Positions 1 to 7,414 of a stretch of DNA of 59,258 nt are shown in pieces (within the stretch, counting starts at the first letter, position 1; each line of letters starts with the position of its first letter). Position numbers and translations under genes: made by a program. The notes under the pieces were generated by a model. The model saw only the letters and a program-made list of their open reading frames with translations. It had not been told where the DNA came from and did not search any database. Source of the DNA: JAGWRA01 sp035534615. GTDB taxonomy: Bacteria > Acidobacteriota > Vicinamibacteria > Vicinamibacterales > CAVVIG01. Location of the stretch: positions 1-59,258 of the forward strand of contig DATLRO010000035.1 of NCBI GenBank assembly GCA_035534615.1, given 5' to 3'.

Positions 1-845
1 CCGCACCGGCCTTCGACTTTCACGGTCAGCAGATCATCGGCGCGGGTCCGCCCCAGATTCAGGGCCGCCACCGGAATTCCCCGCTCGGCGGCCGTCGTCG
101 CGAACCGATACCCGGAGCGCACCATCAGCGACGATCCGACGACGAGGAGCGCGTCGGCCTCGTCCAGGCGGGCCAGCGCCTCGGCGACCCGGGCGGGAGG
201 GACCGATTCGCCGAAGAACACGACCGCCGGCTTCAGAATCCCGCGGCAGGCAGGGCACGCGGGGATCCGGAACGCGGAGAACTCCACCCCCTCGAGGTCG
301 GCATCGCCATCCGGCGCGACGCCCGCGGCGTGGCGCTCCCACCCCGCGTTGAGCCGATCGAGTTCCGCCTGGAACGCGTGCCGCGGCAGCGTGGCGCGGC
401 ACGTCAGACACTGCACGGCATCGAGCCGGCCGTGCAGATCGATCACCCGGCGACTGCCGGCCCGCTGGTGCAGGCCGTCGACGTTCTGCGTGATGAGCCA
501 GTGGAGACGCCCGACCGCCTCGAGTCGGGCGAGCGCCTGGTGGGCGGCATTGGGGGCCGCCTCCGCGAACCGTGTCCAGCCGGCGAAGCTCCGGGCCCAG
601 TACCGCTGCCGGACCGTCGGCTGCCGGACGAAGTCCATGTACTGCACCGGCGGTTTGCGCTTCCAGGCGCCGTCGGGGTCGCGGTAGTCGGGAATGCCCG
701 ATTCGGTGCTGCAGCCGGCGCCGGTCAGCACGACCAGCCGGCGGCTGCGCTCGAGGAACTGGACGAGCGCGTCGGGAGTCGAGGGCTCGACGGCGGCGCA
801 CCCCGGGGCAGGATCGGACGCCACCCCGGCAGAGTCAGGGAGCAT
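1..845 (-). CDS. Sir2-family NAD-dependent protein deacylase (sirtuin), C-terminus cut by window edge
   Basis: About 281 residues are visible, reading from an ATG at 845 and running off the left end without a stop. Sirtuins remove acyl groups from lysines using NAD+, in the cytoplasm. Visible family motifs are GAGCSTESGIPDYR (NAD binding), ITQNVDGLH, the catalytic His in DLHGRL, and a zinc site of two CxxC pairs (CLTC and CPAC). GSS and the later LNLG stretch fit the nucleotide-binding end. It lies 40 bp downstream of an antiporter gene on the same strand and is probably the last visible gene of that operon. The family call is secure; which acyl group it removes cannot be told. It is absent from simple ORF calling because it has no stop inside the window. 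Confidence 0.93.
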   Translation of the reverse strand, partial: MLPDSAGVASDPAPGCAAVEPSTPDALVQFLERSRRLVVLTGAGCSTESGIPDYRDPDGAWKRKPPVQYMDFVRQPTVRQRYWARSFAGWTRFAEAAPNAAHQALARLEAVGRLHWLITQNVDGLHQRAGSRRVIDLHGRLDAVQCLTCRATLPRHAFQAELDRLNAGWERHAAGVAPDGDADLEGVEFSAFRIPACPACRGILKPAVVFFGESVPPARVAEALARLDEADALLVVGSSLMVRSGYRFATTAAERGIPVAALNLGRTRADDLLTVKVEGRC

Positions 846-885
846 GCAGGCTCCAGTGTACAACGGGCGTCGCGGGGGAGGGCGA

Positions 886-2217
886 TCAGGCCGGCGTGTC
901 GGCCGGGGCGGCGCCGGGAGCTACCGCCGCCACGGCATCCATCTGGCCGATTTCGCCGCTCCGGGCGAGTGCCCATTTGAAGAGCACCGGGCCGATCAGT
1001 TCGTGCAGGGCGATGAGCGCCACCAGCAGCGTCTCGATGTTCGTACCCCAGGTCGGATACTCGGCCGCGACGATGATCGTGAGACCGAGCGTGACGCCGG
1101 CCTGCGAGATGAGGCCCATCCAGACCAGGCGGCCCTGTTCCGGGTCGATGCCGGAGTGGCGGACGCCGAGCGCCGTGCCGCCGAGGATCAGCGCGAGGCG
1201 GAGGGCGGCGACCGCCACGGCGACGACGCCGATGACGGCCAGTGCGTCCAGGTGCAGCGACGCGCCGGCGGCCGCGAAGAAGACGATCAACACCGGTCGC
1301 GCGCCCTGTTCGACCGCCTCCGTCAGCGCCTTTCCCCCGCCGCCGGTGACGTTCTCGACGACGAGGCCGGCGGCCAGGGCGGCCAGCAGCGGTTCGAAAT
1401 CGAGCCGCGGCCCGACGGCGCTGAGGACCACGCAGAGCCCGAGCATCACGAGCGTCAGCTCGCGGCCGATGTAGCGCAGGTAGAGCGCGAAGACGGCGCC
1501 GACGGCGGCGCCGAAGCCGAGGGATCCGACCACTTCCCACGCGACCCGTGGCACCACGCCGACCTGGGTCGGGCCGACGCCGCCGAGCGCCCAGTGGACG
1601 AACTGCATGGCCACGGTGAAGGAGAGGATCAGCGCCAGGTCGCCCAGGACGACGACGGCGAGGGTGAGCTCGCTGAGCGGGCCGCGCGATCGCGTATCGG
1701 TGATGACGGCGATCGTGACGGTGGGCGAGAAGCTCGCGACGATAATCGTCACCAGGGCGGCGATCGCCAGGCGGGCCAGCCCGGTTTCGTGCGGGGCGAT
1801 CGGCAGCCAGCGCCAGGTGGCCCAGAACACCACGAAGAGGCCCGCGTAGAGCGCGGCCAGGATGACGCCTCCGAGGCGCGCCATGGCGGCCAGGCGGGGG
1901 CGCAGGCGCATGAAGTTGATCTCGAGGCCGGCCATCAGCGCGATGAGGGCGATCGCGAGCCCGTTGACGACCTGCAGTTCCCGCGCCATCGATCGCGAAA
2001 TGATGTTGGCCAGGTTCGGGCCGCACAGCAGGCCGAGCAGCAGGTAGCCGCTGACGCGCGGCAGCTTCAGGCGCTCGAACAGGTCGCCGACCAGGGCGGC
2101 GGCGATCAGGGCGAACCCGAGGGCGAGCGCGGCCGTCCGCAGCGGCTCGCCGCTGGCGGCGCCGCGGATCAGCAGCGCCGTGGCGAGCACGAGCGCGAGG
2201 GCGGCCGCACGCCTCAT
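886..2217 (-). CDS. CPA2-type cation/proton antiporter (second of a tandem pair)
   Basis: A 443-residue polytopic membrane protein with about a dozen hydrophobic segments, the size of the Kef/Na+:H+ exchanger (CPA2) family, expected in the inner membrane exchanging Na+ or K+ for H+. The stretch LPRVSGYLLLGLLCGP is the typical early-helix pattern of the family, and FSPTVTIAVITD followed by VVVLGDLALIL matches the core helices that carry the ion-binding acidic residue. Here that site reads GDL, with one Asp, whereas the neighbour has a DD pair. The start overlaps the end of the preceding antiporter gene by 4 bp (ATGA), so the two are translationally coupled. No TrkA-N/RCK domain follows, so there is no obvious nucleotide control. 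The ion is unknown. Confidence 0.85.
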   Translation of the reverse strand: MRRAAALALVLATALLIRGAASGEPLRTAALALGFALIAAALVGDLFERLKLPRVSGYLLLGLLCGPNLANIISRSMARELQVVNGLAIALIALMAGLEINFMRLRPRLAAMARLGGVILAALYAGLFVVFWATWRWLPIAPHETGLARLAIAALVTIIVASFSPTVTIAVITDTRSRGPLSELTLAVVVLGDLALILSFTVAMQFVHWALGGVGPTQVGVVPRVAWEVVGSLGFGAAVGAVFALYLRYIGRELTLVMLGLCVVLSAVGPRLDFEPLLAALAAGLVVENVTGGGGKALTEAVEQGARPVLIVFFAAAGASLHLDALAVIGVVAVAVAALRLALILGGTALGVRHSGIDPEQGRLVWMGLISQAGVTLGLTIIVAAEYPTWGTNIETLLVALIALHELIGPVLFKWALARSGEIGQMDAVAAVAPGAAPADTPA

Positions 2218-3401
2218 CGGCCCTCCGCCCGGCCGGGCGGTTCGATCAGCGCCAGCAGCTCACAGACGAGCGAGCCGACCGCCACCGCCGTCACGATGGC
2301 GGCGCCGGTCACCGGCGAGGCGACCTGCTGGACGTTCAGCGCGAAGGCGATGCCGATGACGCCGGGAGGCAGCAGATACGCGCCGAGATCCGCGGCCGCC
2401 AGCGGGGCCGCCAGCTGCGTGGCGAGCTTCGCGCCCATCAGCTTCCCGGTGACGCGGAACAGCACGAACGGCGCGATCAGCCAGATCGCCAGGCGGCTCC
2501 ACTCCAGGCTCGCGCCCGCCGTCAGCAGGAGCAGCAGCACGAGCGGATGCTGAATCTTCTGCAGATCGTTCCGGATGATCTGATCGGCCCGGCCGGGCGA
2601 CCACCGCCAGAACAGCCCCGCGACCAGGCCGGTCAGCAGCGGCGACAGCGACAGATAAGCCGCCGCCCCGCCGAGCAGCAGCAGCGCGCCGAGGACGAAG
2701 ACGCCGCGTTCGGCCGGGTCGTGGGCCCGCTCGAACAGCAGCCAGCCGGCGACCGCGATCAGCAGGCCGACGACCACCGTGAGCCCGGCGAGCCGGACCG
2801 TCTCCGCCAGCGGGGCGCCGCCCAGCGCCACGATGACGAAGCCGCCCGCCACGATCGGCATCACATCGTCGAGTTCGGCGATATGCGTCGCCAGCTGCTG
2901 GAACGAGCCCGCGGGCGCGTCGGCGCCGCCGCCGGACGAGGCGGCCGCCGCGATGCCGAGCGCCAGCGCAATGGCGGACGCCGGCGCGTCGATCGGCGCC
3001 TGCCAGCTGTGGAGGAGGAAGAGGACGGCGGCCGCGACGATCACCACCGTCACGCCGCTTTCGACGTCGGCGGCCAGAAAGAGCCGGCGGTCCTCGCGCG
3101 ACCGGAGGTCGAGGGCCAGGCCGACGAATACGCCGAGCGCTGCCAGCGCGACCGACACCACGGCGTCGAGATGGGCCAGGACGGCGGAGCTCAGGAGATT
3201 GAGCCCGTACGGGCCGCAGACGACCCCGAGCGGGAGGAAGACGAGCGTCGGCGCCGCCGTCGCCTCCAGGCCGAGCGCCAGCCGCGTCCGCAGCAGGAGA
3301 TCGAGGCGGCCAATCCCGGGAGAGGCCTGCCGGTCGCCCAGGGCGGCGTCGATCGGATCGGCGCCGCCGGCTTCGCGGAACCCGGGAGCGGATTTCTTCA
3401 C
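2214..3401 (-). CDS. CPA2-type cation/proton antiporter (first of a tandem pair)
   Basis: A 395-residue multi-spanning membrane protein related to Kef/NhaS-type exchangers. After a hydrophilic N-terminus of about 40 residues come repeated hydrophobic helices. FLPLGVVCGPYGLNLL is the family's early-helix signature, and IAELDDVMPIVAGG carries the DD pair found in the ion-binding site of many CPA2 members. It overlaps the upstream PDZ gene by 4 bp and the downstream antiporter by 4 bp, so all three are one transcriptional unit. Two full-size but divergent exchangers side by side raise the possibility of a heteromeric transporter, which is inference. The substrate ion cannot be assigned. Confidence 0.82.
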   Translation of the reverse strand: MKKSAPGFREAGGADPIDAALGDRQASPGIGRLDLLLRTRLALGLEATAAPTLVFLPLGVVCGPYGLNLLSSAVLAHLDAVVSVALAALGVFVGLALDLRSREDRRLFLAADVESGVTVVIVAAAVLFLLHSWQAPIDAPASAIALALGIAAAASSGGGADAPAGSFQQLATHIAELDDVMPIVAGGFVIVALGGAPLAETVRLAGLTVVVGLLIAVAGWLLFERAHDPAERGVFVLGALLLLGGAAAYLSLSPLLTGLVAGLFWRWSPGRADQIIRNDLQKIQHPLVLLLLLTAGASLEWSRLAIWLIAPFVLFRVTGKLMGAKLATQLAAPLAAADLGAYLLPPGVIGIAFALNVQQVASPVTGAAIVTAVAVGSLVCELLALIEPPGRAEGR

Positions 3402-4774
3402 GGCTTCGCGACCGCGACCACGAGCGGCCGGCCCGCCCGCTCGAGGCCCACAATGACGTAGCGGCCGGCTGCGGCCTCGCGAAATGCCTGTGTGACCTGC
3501 GCAGGCGTCGGCAGGGGGCCGGCGTTCAGGGTCGTGATGACGTCGCCGGAGACGATGCCCGCCTGGGCTCCGGCCGACTGCGGCAGCACGTGCAGGACCT
3601 GCGCACCCAGCCCGGGGACCGCGCGCAGCGTCAGGCCGAGCGTGCGGCCGGCCACCGGCGGGCGGGCCCTCGCCGGGACGGTTCGCGTCGTGATGCTCGC
3701 CGTCAGCGGTTTGCTCTGGCGGATCAGGCTGAGCGTTGCAACGGTGCCGGCCGCGATGGTCGACGCCCAGTGTTCGAACGCCTCGCGCGAATAGGTCGGT
3801 TCGCCGTCGACCGCCTGGATGACGTCGCCGACTTTCAGCGAGGAGGCCGCCGGACCCCCCGGGTCGACACGGCTGACGACGACCCCCTGCTCGGCCCCGG
3901 TGGCGGCCGCCAGCGTGGGCGACAGCGGCTGAATCTGCACGCCGAGATCGCCGGGGGCCGAAATCCGTCCGTGCAGGAGCCGCGTCACGGACCGCTCGAG
4001 GGTTGCCGCCGGAACGACCATCCGCATGCCCTGGTCGTCAATCACCATGCCGACCAGCGCACCTTCGAGCGTGAAGATGAAGCTGCCCGGCGGCGCCTCG
4101 GAATGGCCGCCCATGGCCAGCAGCGGGCTGTCCCATCGTGGATCGCTGACCGGGTCGAGGCGGCTGACGAACAGCGGACGCAGCGTGAGGCCGCCGCGGC
4201 CCCCTTCGGCGATGCCGAAATAGCCGGGGACGTCCGGCGCCACCGGCCGCTCACGGAGCCAGGTCGGGGCCTCGCCCTTCGGTACGCGGACGAGCGCCAG
4301 GTGCTGGACCGGGTCGGCGGCCAGCATCACCGCGACGGCGTGCTCCGAGCCGGCGAGTCCCTGAATCCGGCTCCCGGGCCCCAGCAGGGAGAGCGCGAGC
4401 TGGTCCCCCACACGCACGGCCGGCAGGTACTGTGGCGCGGCCGCGTCGACGCCCGCCGCCTCCGCCTGTCGCTCGTTGCGCGTGACGTTCAGGACGACGA
4501 GGCCAGGCTGGACGCGCGCCTGGAGCTGGGCGATGATGGAGGCCAGTTCGTCATACGTCGCCCGCGCGGCCAGCTGTTCGAGCGGCGGCGGGCTGGGATT
4601 GAGGATCTGCACCTGCGTGGGAAAGCGGAACCGGGCCAGCAGCAGGAGCGCGGCGACCGAGACCCCGATGGTGATGAGGAGCAGCCGCGTCTCGCGGGAC
4701 ATGCGCCGGTGTGCGGTCCGGGATTGTCCCGCCGGTTCTCCGGCGGGAAGCCCCGCGGGCTGGTCGGTCGGCAT
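3398..4774 (-). CDS. Membrane-anchored HtrA-like pseudoprotease with two PDZ domains
   Basis: Start taken at ATG 4774; an in-frame extension to 4885 looks non-coding. The 458-residue product has a short cytoplasmic tail, one membrane helix (LLLITIGVSVAALLLLARF, about residues 34-52), a trypsin-like region at about 80-280 and two C-terminal PDZ domains, with carboxylate-loop sequences near LGVQIQPL and LGLTLRAV. HtrA/Deg proteins degrade or sense misfolded periplasmic proteins. Here the usual TDLAVLKV becomes QHLALVRV and the GNSGGPL serine loop becomes APPGSFIF, so the Asp and Ser positions of the triad are not recognisable. It is probably a non-catalytic periplasmic scaffold. The 4-bp overlap with the antiporters suggests it works with them. 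Confidence 0.8.
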   Translation of the reverse strand: MPTDQPAGLPAGEPAGQSRTAHRRMSRETRLLLITIGVSVAALLLLARFRFPTQVQILNPSPPPLEQLAARATYDELASIIAQLQARVQPGLVVLNVTRNERQAEAAGVDAAAPQYLPAVRVGDQLALSLLGPGSRIQGLAGSEHAVAVMLAADPVQHLALVRVPKGEAPTWLRERPVAPDVPGYFGIAEGGRGGLTLRPLFVSRLDPVSDPRWDSPLLAMGGHSEAPPGSFIFTLEGALVGMVIDDQGMRMVVPAATLERSVTRLLHGRISAPGDLGVQIQPLSPTLAAATGAEQGVVVSRVDPGGPAASSLKVGDVIQAVDGEPTYSREAFEHWASTIAAGTVATLSLIRQSKPLTASITTRTVPARARPPVAGRTLGLTLRAVPGLGAQVLHVLPQSAGAQAGIVSGDVITTLNAGPLPTPAQVTQAFREAAAGRYVIVGLERAGRPLVVAVAKP

Positions 4775-4877
4775 ATCCGAGGATAGCCCAGGTCGGGGGG
4801 CGCGCCAACTGCGGGCCGTGCCCCGCAGGTCACGCGATGGCCGGCAGCCGCCGCCGGTGCCCGCCTCAGGGAGACCG

Positions 4878-5525
4878 ATGAACATGAACGTCGCGCACGC
4901 CCGGATGCTGTTCGACTACACGCAGTGGGCCAACGATCAGATGCTCGGCGTGGCCGGCCGGCTGTCGCCGGAGCAGTTCACGCAGGATCTCGGCAGCAGC
5001 TTCCCGTCGGTGCGCGACACCCTCGCGCACATGCTCGGCGCCGAGTGGGTCTGGCTGGAGCGCTGGTACGGCCGCTCGCCCTCGGCGCTGCCCGGCGCCG
5101 CCGTGCCGGCGTCCGCCGACGATCTGCGCCGGCGATGGCAGGAGATCGTGCGCGACCGCGACGACTTTCTGGCGGCGCAGACCGACGACACGCTCGCTCA
5201 GCCGCTCGCCTACGCCAACACGAAAGGGGAGCCGTTCTCGCAGATCCTCTGGTACCAGATGCAGCACGTCGTCAACCACTCGACCTACCACCGTGGCCAG
5301 GTGGCGACGATGATCCGCCAGCTCGGCGGCAAACCGCCCACGACCGACCTGGTCGCGTACCTGAGGGCGTTCCCTCCCGCGGGGCCTCCCGCCGACCGAC
5401 CGCCGGCGGTGTCGTTCTTCATCACCGCGTCGCAGCGGGAGGAGCTGCGCCGGCAGGGCTATACGGACGAGGCGATCGATGTGATGAAGCCGGAGGACGC
5501 GCACCGGATCCTGGGGAGGCGGTGA
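4878..5525 (+). CDS. DinB-family four-helix metal-binding protein with C-terminal extension
   Basis: A 215-residue product; ATG 4878 has GGGAG a few bases upstream, and a second ATG lies two codons later. DinB/YfiT-fold proteins are four-helix bundles that bind a divalent metal through three histidines and include thiol transferases. The candidate ligands are visible: His in TLAHMLGAEW and two in HVVNHSTYHRGQ. The first ~165 residues cover the normal domain. A tail follows (TASQREELRRQGYTDEAID, then a PEDAHRIL-like end) that looks like a small helical UBA-like hairpin and is not part of the basic fold. Its 3' end overlaps the convergent gene by 104 bp. The substrate is unknown. Confidence 0.85.
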   Translation: MNMNVAHARMLFDYTQWANDQMLGVAGRLSPEQFTQDLGSSFPSVRDTLAHMLGAEWVWLERWYGRSPSALPGAAVPASADDLRRRWQEIVRDRDDFLAAQTDDTLAQPLAYANTKGEPFSQILWYQMQHVVNHSTYHRGQVATMIRQLGGKPPTTDLVAYLRAFPPAGPPADRPPAVSFFITASQREELRRQGYTDEAIDVMKPEDAHRILGRR

Positions 5526-6864
5526 GGCCGCGGGGCGCCTCGGGCTCGAGCGCCAGAGCCTGTTTCCCCAGCACCAGCGACATCGATCGGAAGTTGATGG
5601 TGTAGGCGTCGAACGGGCCGAGCGCGTCGCGGCCCACGTCGCAGTACAGGTAGTTGTGCCGGGGATCGGTCACGAGGGCGGCGAAGACATCGGCCGGCGC
5701 AATCGTGACCGGCATGCCCGCAAGGGTGATCGCCAGCGCCGGCAGCCGGAATCCGGGGACCGGCTGGGGCCCGTCGATCCCGTCGACTTCCGAGATGTGC
5801 GCCTCGCCGGCGCGCACGATGCCGGCCCGGAAGCGCCGGAAGAACGGCTCGTAGAAGACCGTCCGCGCGGCGTCCGGATCGAACCGGCAGACGAACTGGC
5901 GGCCGTCGTAGCCGACCTGCGCCAGCAGGTGCGAGCCGTCGAGCGCGAGCGTGCCGGGTGGACGCGTCGGCGGGCTCTTCGGCACGCGGATCACGCCTCC
6001 CTTCTGGAATTCCACCTCACCCATCGCCTCGATCACCGGAAAGCCGAGCGCACCGGCGGCGTGCCGGCCGTGGCCCGTGGAGAGCACGTCGTCCGGGACG
6101 ACCAGGAACACGACGTGCCGGTAGGCGAGATGGCCGATGGTCACCTGCTCCGCGATGGTGACGTCGGCGGTCGCCTCCGGGCTGGTGGAGAGCCCCGGGT
6201 GGAACGCGGCCGGGCGGATCCGCAGGCCGAGGGCCCTGGCGTCGGATCGCGTGATCATCGAGTCGCGGGCGCCCGGGGCGAGTATGTAGCAGCGCGGCTT
6301 GTCGTCCAGGCGGATCGGGACGCACCGGCCGCCCGCGGCGCCGGCCCGGAGCGCGATTGCCGTCTCCGCGTCGATGGCCACCGTCTGCGGCGGCACGTCC
6401 GCCAGAGCCTGGAGCAGGTGCAGGTCGTTGGTCAGGCTGGCGGTTTCGGCCGGATCGGCCGCTCCGCGGACGGCGAGCTGCCGCCGGGCGTCGGCGGCGG
6501 CGGCGCGGTATCGAAAGAGCCGGGTGTCATTGCGCCGCTTCAGGGCGAGGGCGCTGCGCCGGAGGATCGGCTCGAGGTGCGGCATGGCCAGCACGGACGC
6601 GAGCGTCCGGTTGGAGGCCTCGAGTGCGTTGAACGCGCTGTCGGTGGCGGCTTCGTAGAACCGGACGTCCGGCGATCGATCGTGCCTGACGGCCCGGAGA
6701 CGCGCGCGCAGCGCGAAGAAGTCGTGCCGCTCGTACAGACGCAGCAGGGCGGTGGACCGCGTGGCGGCGGCCGGCGCGGGCGCGGCCGCCGGCGCGCGAT
6801 CGGCCCACCCGGCAGCCGTCGCGAAGACCAGGGCAATCAGCGTCGCCGAACCGATCGAGCGCAT
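5422..6864 (-). CDS. Secreted retropepsin-like (aspartyl protease fold) protein lacking the DTG motif
   Basis: A 480-residue protein with an N-terminal signal sequence (MRSIGSATLIALVFATAAG). An alpha-helical region at about 40-170 precedes two pepsin-like lobes. In the first, the expected LDTGA reads ILAPGARDSMI followed by ARALGLRI; in the second, FVCRFDPDAARTVFYEPFF aligns with the FDTGAxxTxF pattern. A functional retropepsin needs Asp-Thr/Ser-Gly in the lobe; the first lobe lost the Asp and the second lost the Gly, so catalysis is doubtful. The last ~35 residues are a Pro/Ala/Ser-rich tail antisense to the DinB gene. Probably periplasmic. The fold assignment is by motif shape and is moderately sure; the function is unknown. 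Confidence 0.65.
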   Translation of the reverse strand: MRSIGSATLIALVFATAAGWADRAPAAAPAPAAATRSTALLRLYERHDFFALRARLRAVRHDRSPDVRFYEAATDSAFNALEASNRTLASVLAMPHLEPILRRSALALKRRNDTRLFRYRAAAADARRQLAVRGAADPAETASLTNDLHLLQALADVPPQTVAIDAETAIALRAGAAGGRCVPIRLDDKPRCYILAPGARDSMITRSDARALGLRIRPAAFHPGLSTSPEATADVTIAEQVTIGHLAYRHVVFLVVPDDVLSTGHGRHAAGALGFPVIEAMGEVEFQKGGVIRVPKSPPTRPPGTLALDGSHLLAQVGYDGRQFVCRFDPDAARTVFYEPFFRRFRAGIVRAGEAHISEVDGIDGPQPVPGFRLPALAITLAGMPVTIAPADVFAALVTDPRHNYLYCDVGRDALGPFDAYTINFRSMSLVLGKQALALEPEAPRGLTASPGSGARPPASSHRSPRPYSPAGAAPPAATR

Positions 6865-7083
6865 GGGGGATTCCCGCGAAGAGGGCCGACGTCCTGCCCG
6901 ATTCTACCTCGCCGGCGGAGTCCGTTCGCGTGCCGGTCTCATCCGCCTTCGCGGCGGTGGGTCGCCGCCGGTCTCCTGAAACCGTCAAGGGCTTCCGCCG
7001 GCTGAGCGGGTCTCCCGAGGTGCCAATGCTGGTGGCTGCGCGCCGCGCCCGCGACAGTGGCTGGGACGGAACCGGAGGAGAGC

Positions 7084-7192
7084 GCGAGCGGAGTGGAACG
7101 AGCCTGGCGGAGTACGGGGGGACCCCGCCATTCAAGAGCGCGAGCGGAACGGCGCGAGCTGACGTGCGAGCGGAGTGGAGCGAACCTGGCGG
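7084..7192. repeat. Two copies of a 27-bp GCGAGCGGAGTGGARCGARCCTGGCGG repeat plus a degenerate third
   Basis: One copy lies at 7084-7110 and another at 7166-7192; they differ at two positions (GGAACGAGCC versus GGAGCGAACC). A shortened copy, GCGAGCGGAACGGCGCGAGC, sits between them. After the first copy, TGGCGG and CCGCCA form an inverted repeat around a G-rich centre. A related copy (GCGAGGGGAGTGGAGCGAGC) occurs at 11116-11140, beyond the TonB gene. It looks like an interspersed, REP-like intergenic element. Confidence 0.6.
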
Positions 7193-7317
7193 GGGCAGAT
7201 GTGAGACGACGCTCTCGACGGCCGGGGGAATCGACTCGCACGACACACTCCATGCCCGGGTCGGCGATCGCGCTTGGCGCTTAATTGCTACCAATAAAAA
7301 TCGGCCTGAATCGTTCT

Positions 7318-7333
7318 ATCGATTCGCATCGAT
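7318..7333. promoter_or_regulatory. Possible operator: ATCGAT-TCGC-ATCGAT
   Basis: Two perfect ATCGAT palindromes are separated by 4 bp in the AT-rich leader 82 bp before the TonB receptor start. The 10-bp repeat period, about one helical turn, fits a protein-binding site. No regulator gene is adjacent and no convincing -35/-10 pair was found, so this is only a candidate. Confidence 0.25.
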
Positions 7334-7414
7334 TTGCAGTAATACGCTTAGACATGCTACAAGCCCAGAATTGCGCGGCGCGTCAGCGCCTCAGTCGACG
7401 GTTGGCGAGAGAGC

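Larger units (their letters stand above)
6865..7414. other. 550-bp intergenic region with repeats and an AT-rich leader
   Basis: No convincing gene. From 6930 to about 7230 it holds repeated GCGAGCGGAGTGG-type units (listed separately). From about 7280 to 7390 the sequence becomes clearly AT-richer than anything nearby and includes a pair of ATCGAT palindromes, which marks it as the likely promoter region of the TonB receptor gene. Short ORFs here have no supporting start signal. Confidence 0.5.

Noticed and set aside
694..2553. Plus-strand ORF of 619 codons over the sirtuin and antiporters
   Set aside because: Charged, low-complexity translation opposite recognised membrane proteins; shadow frame.
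7084..7192. CRISPR array
   Set aside because: Only two close copies plus a truncated one, no regular spacers and no cas genes.
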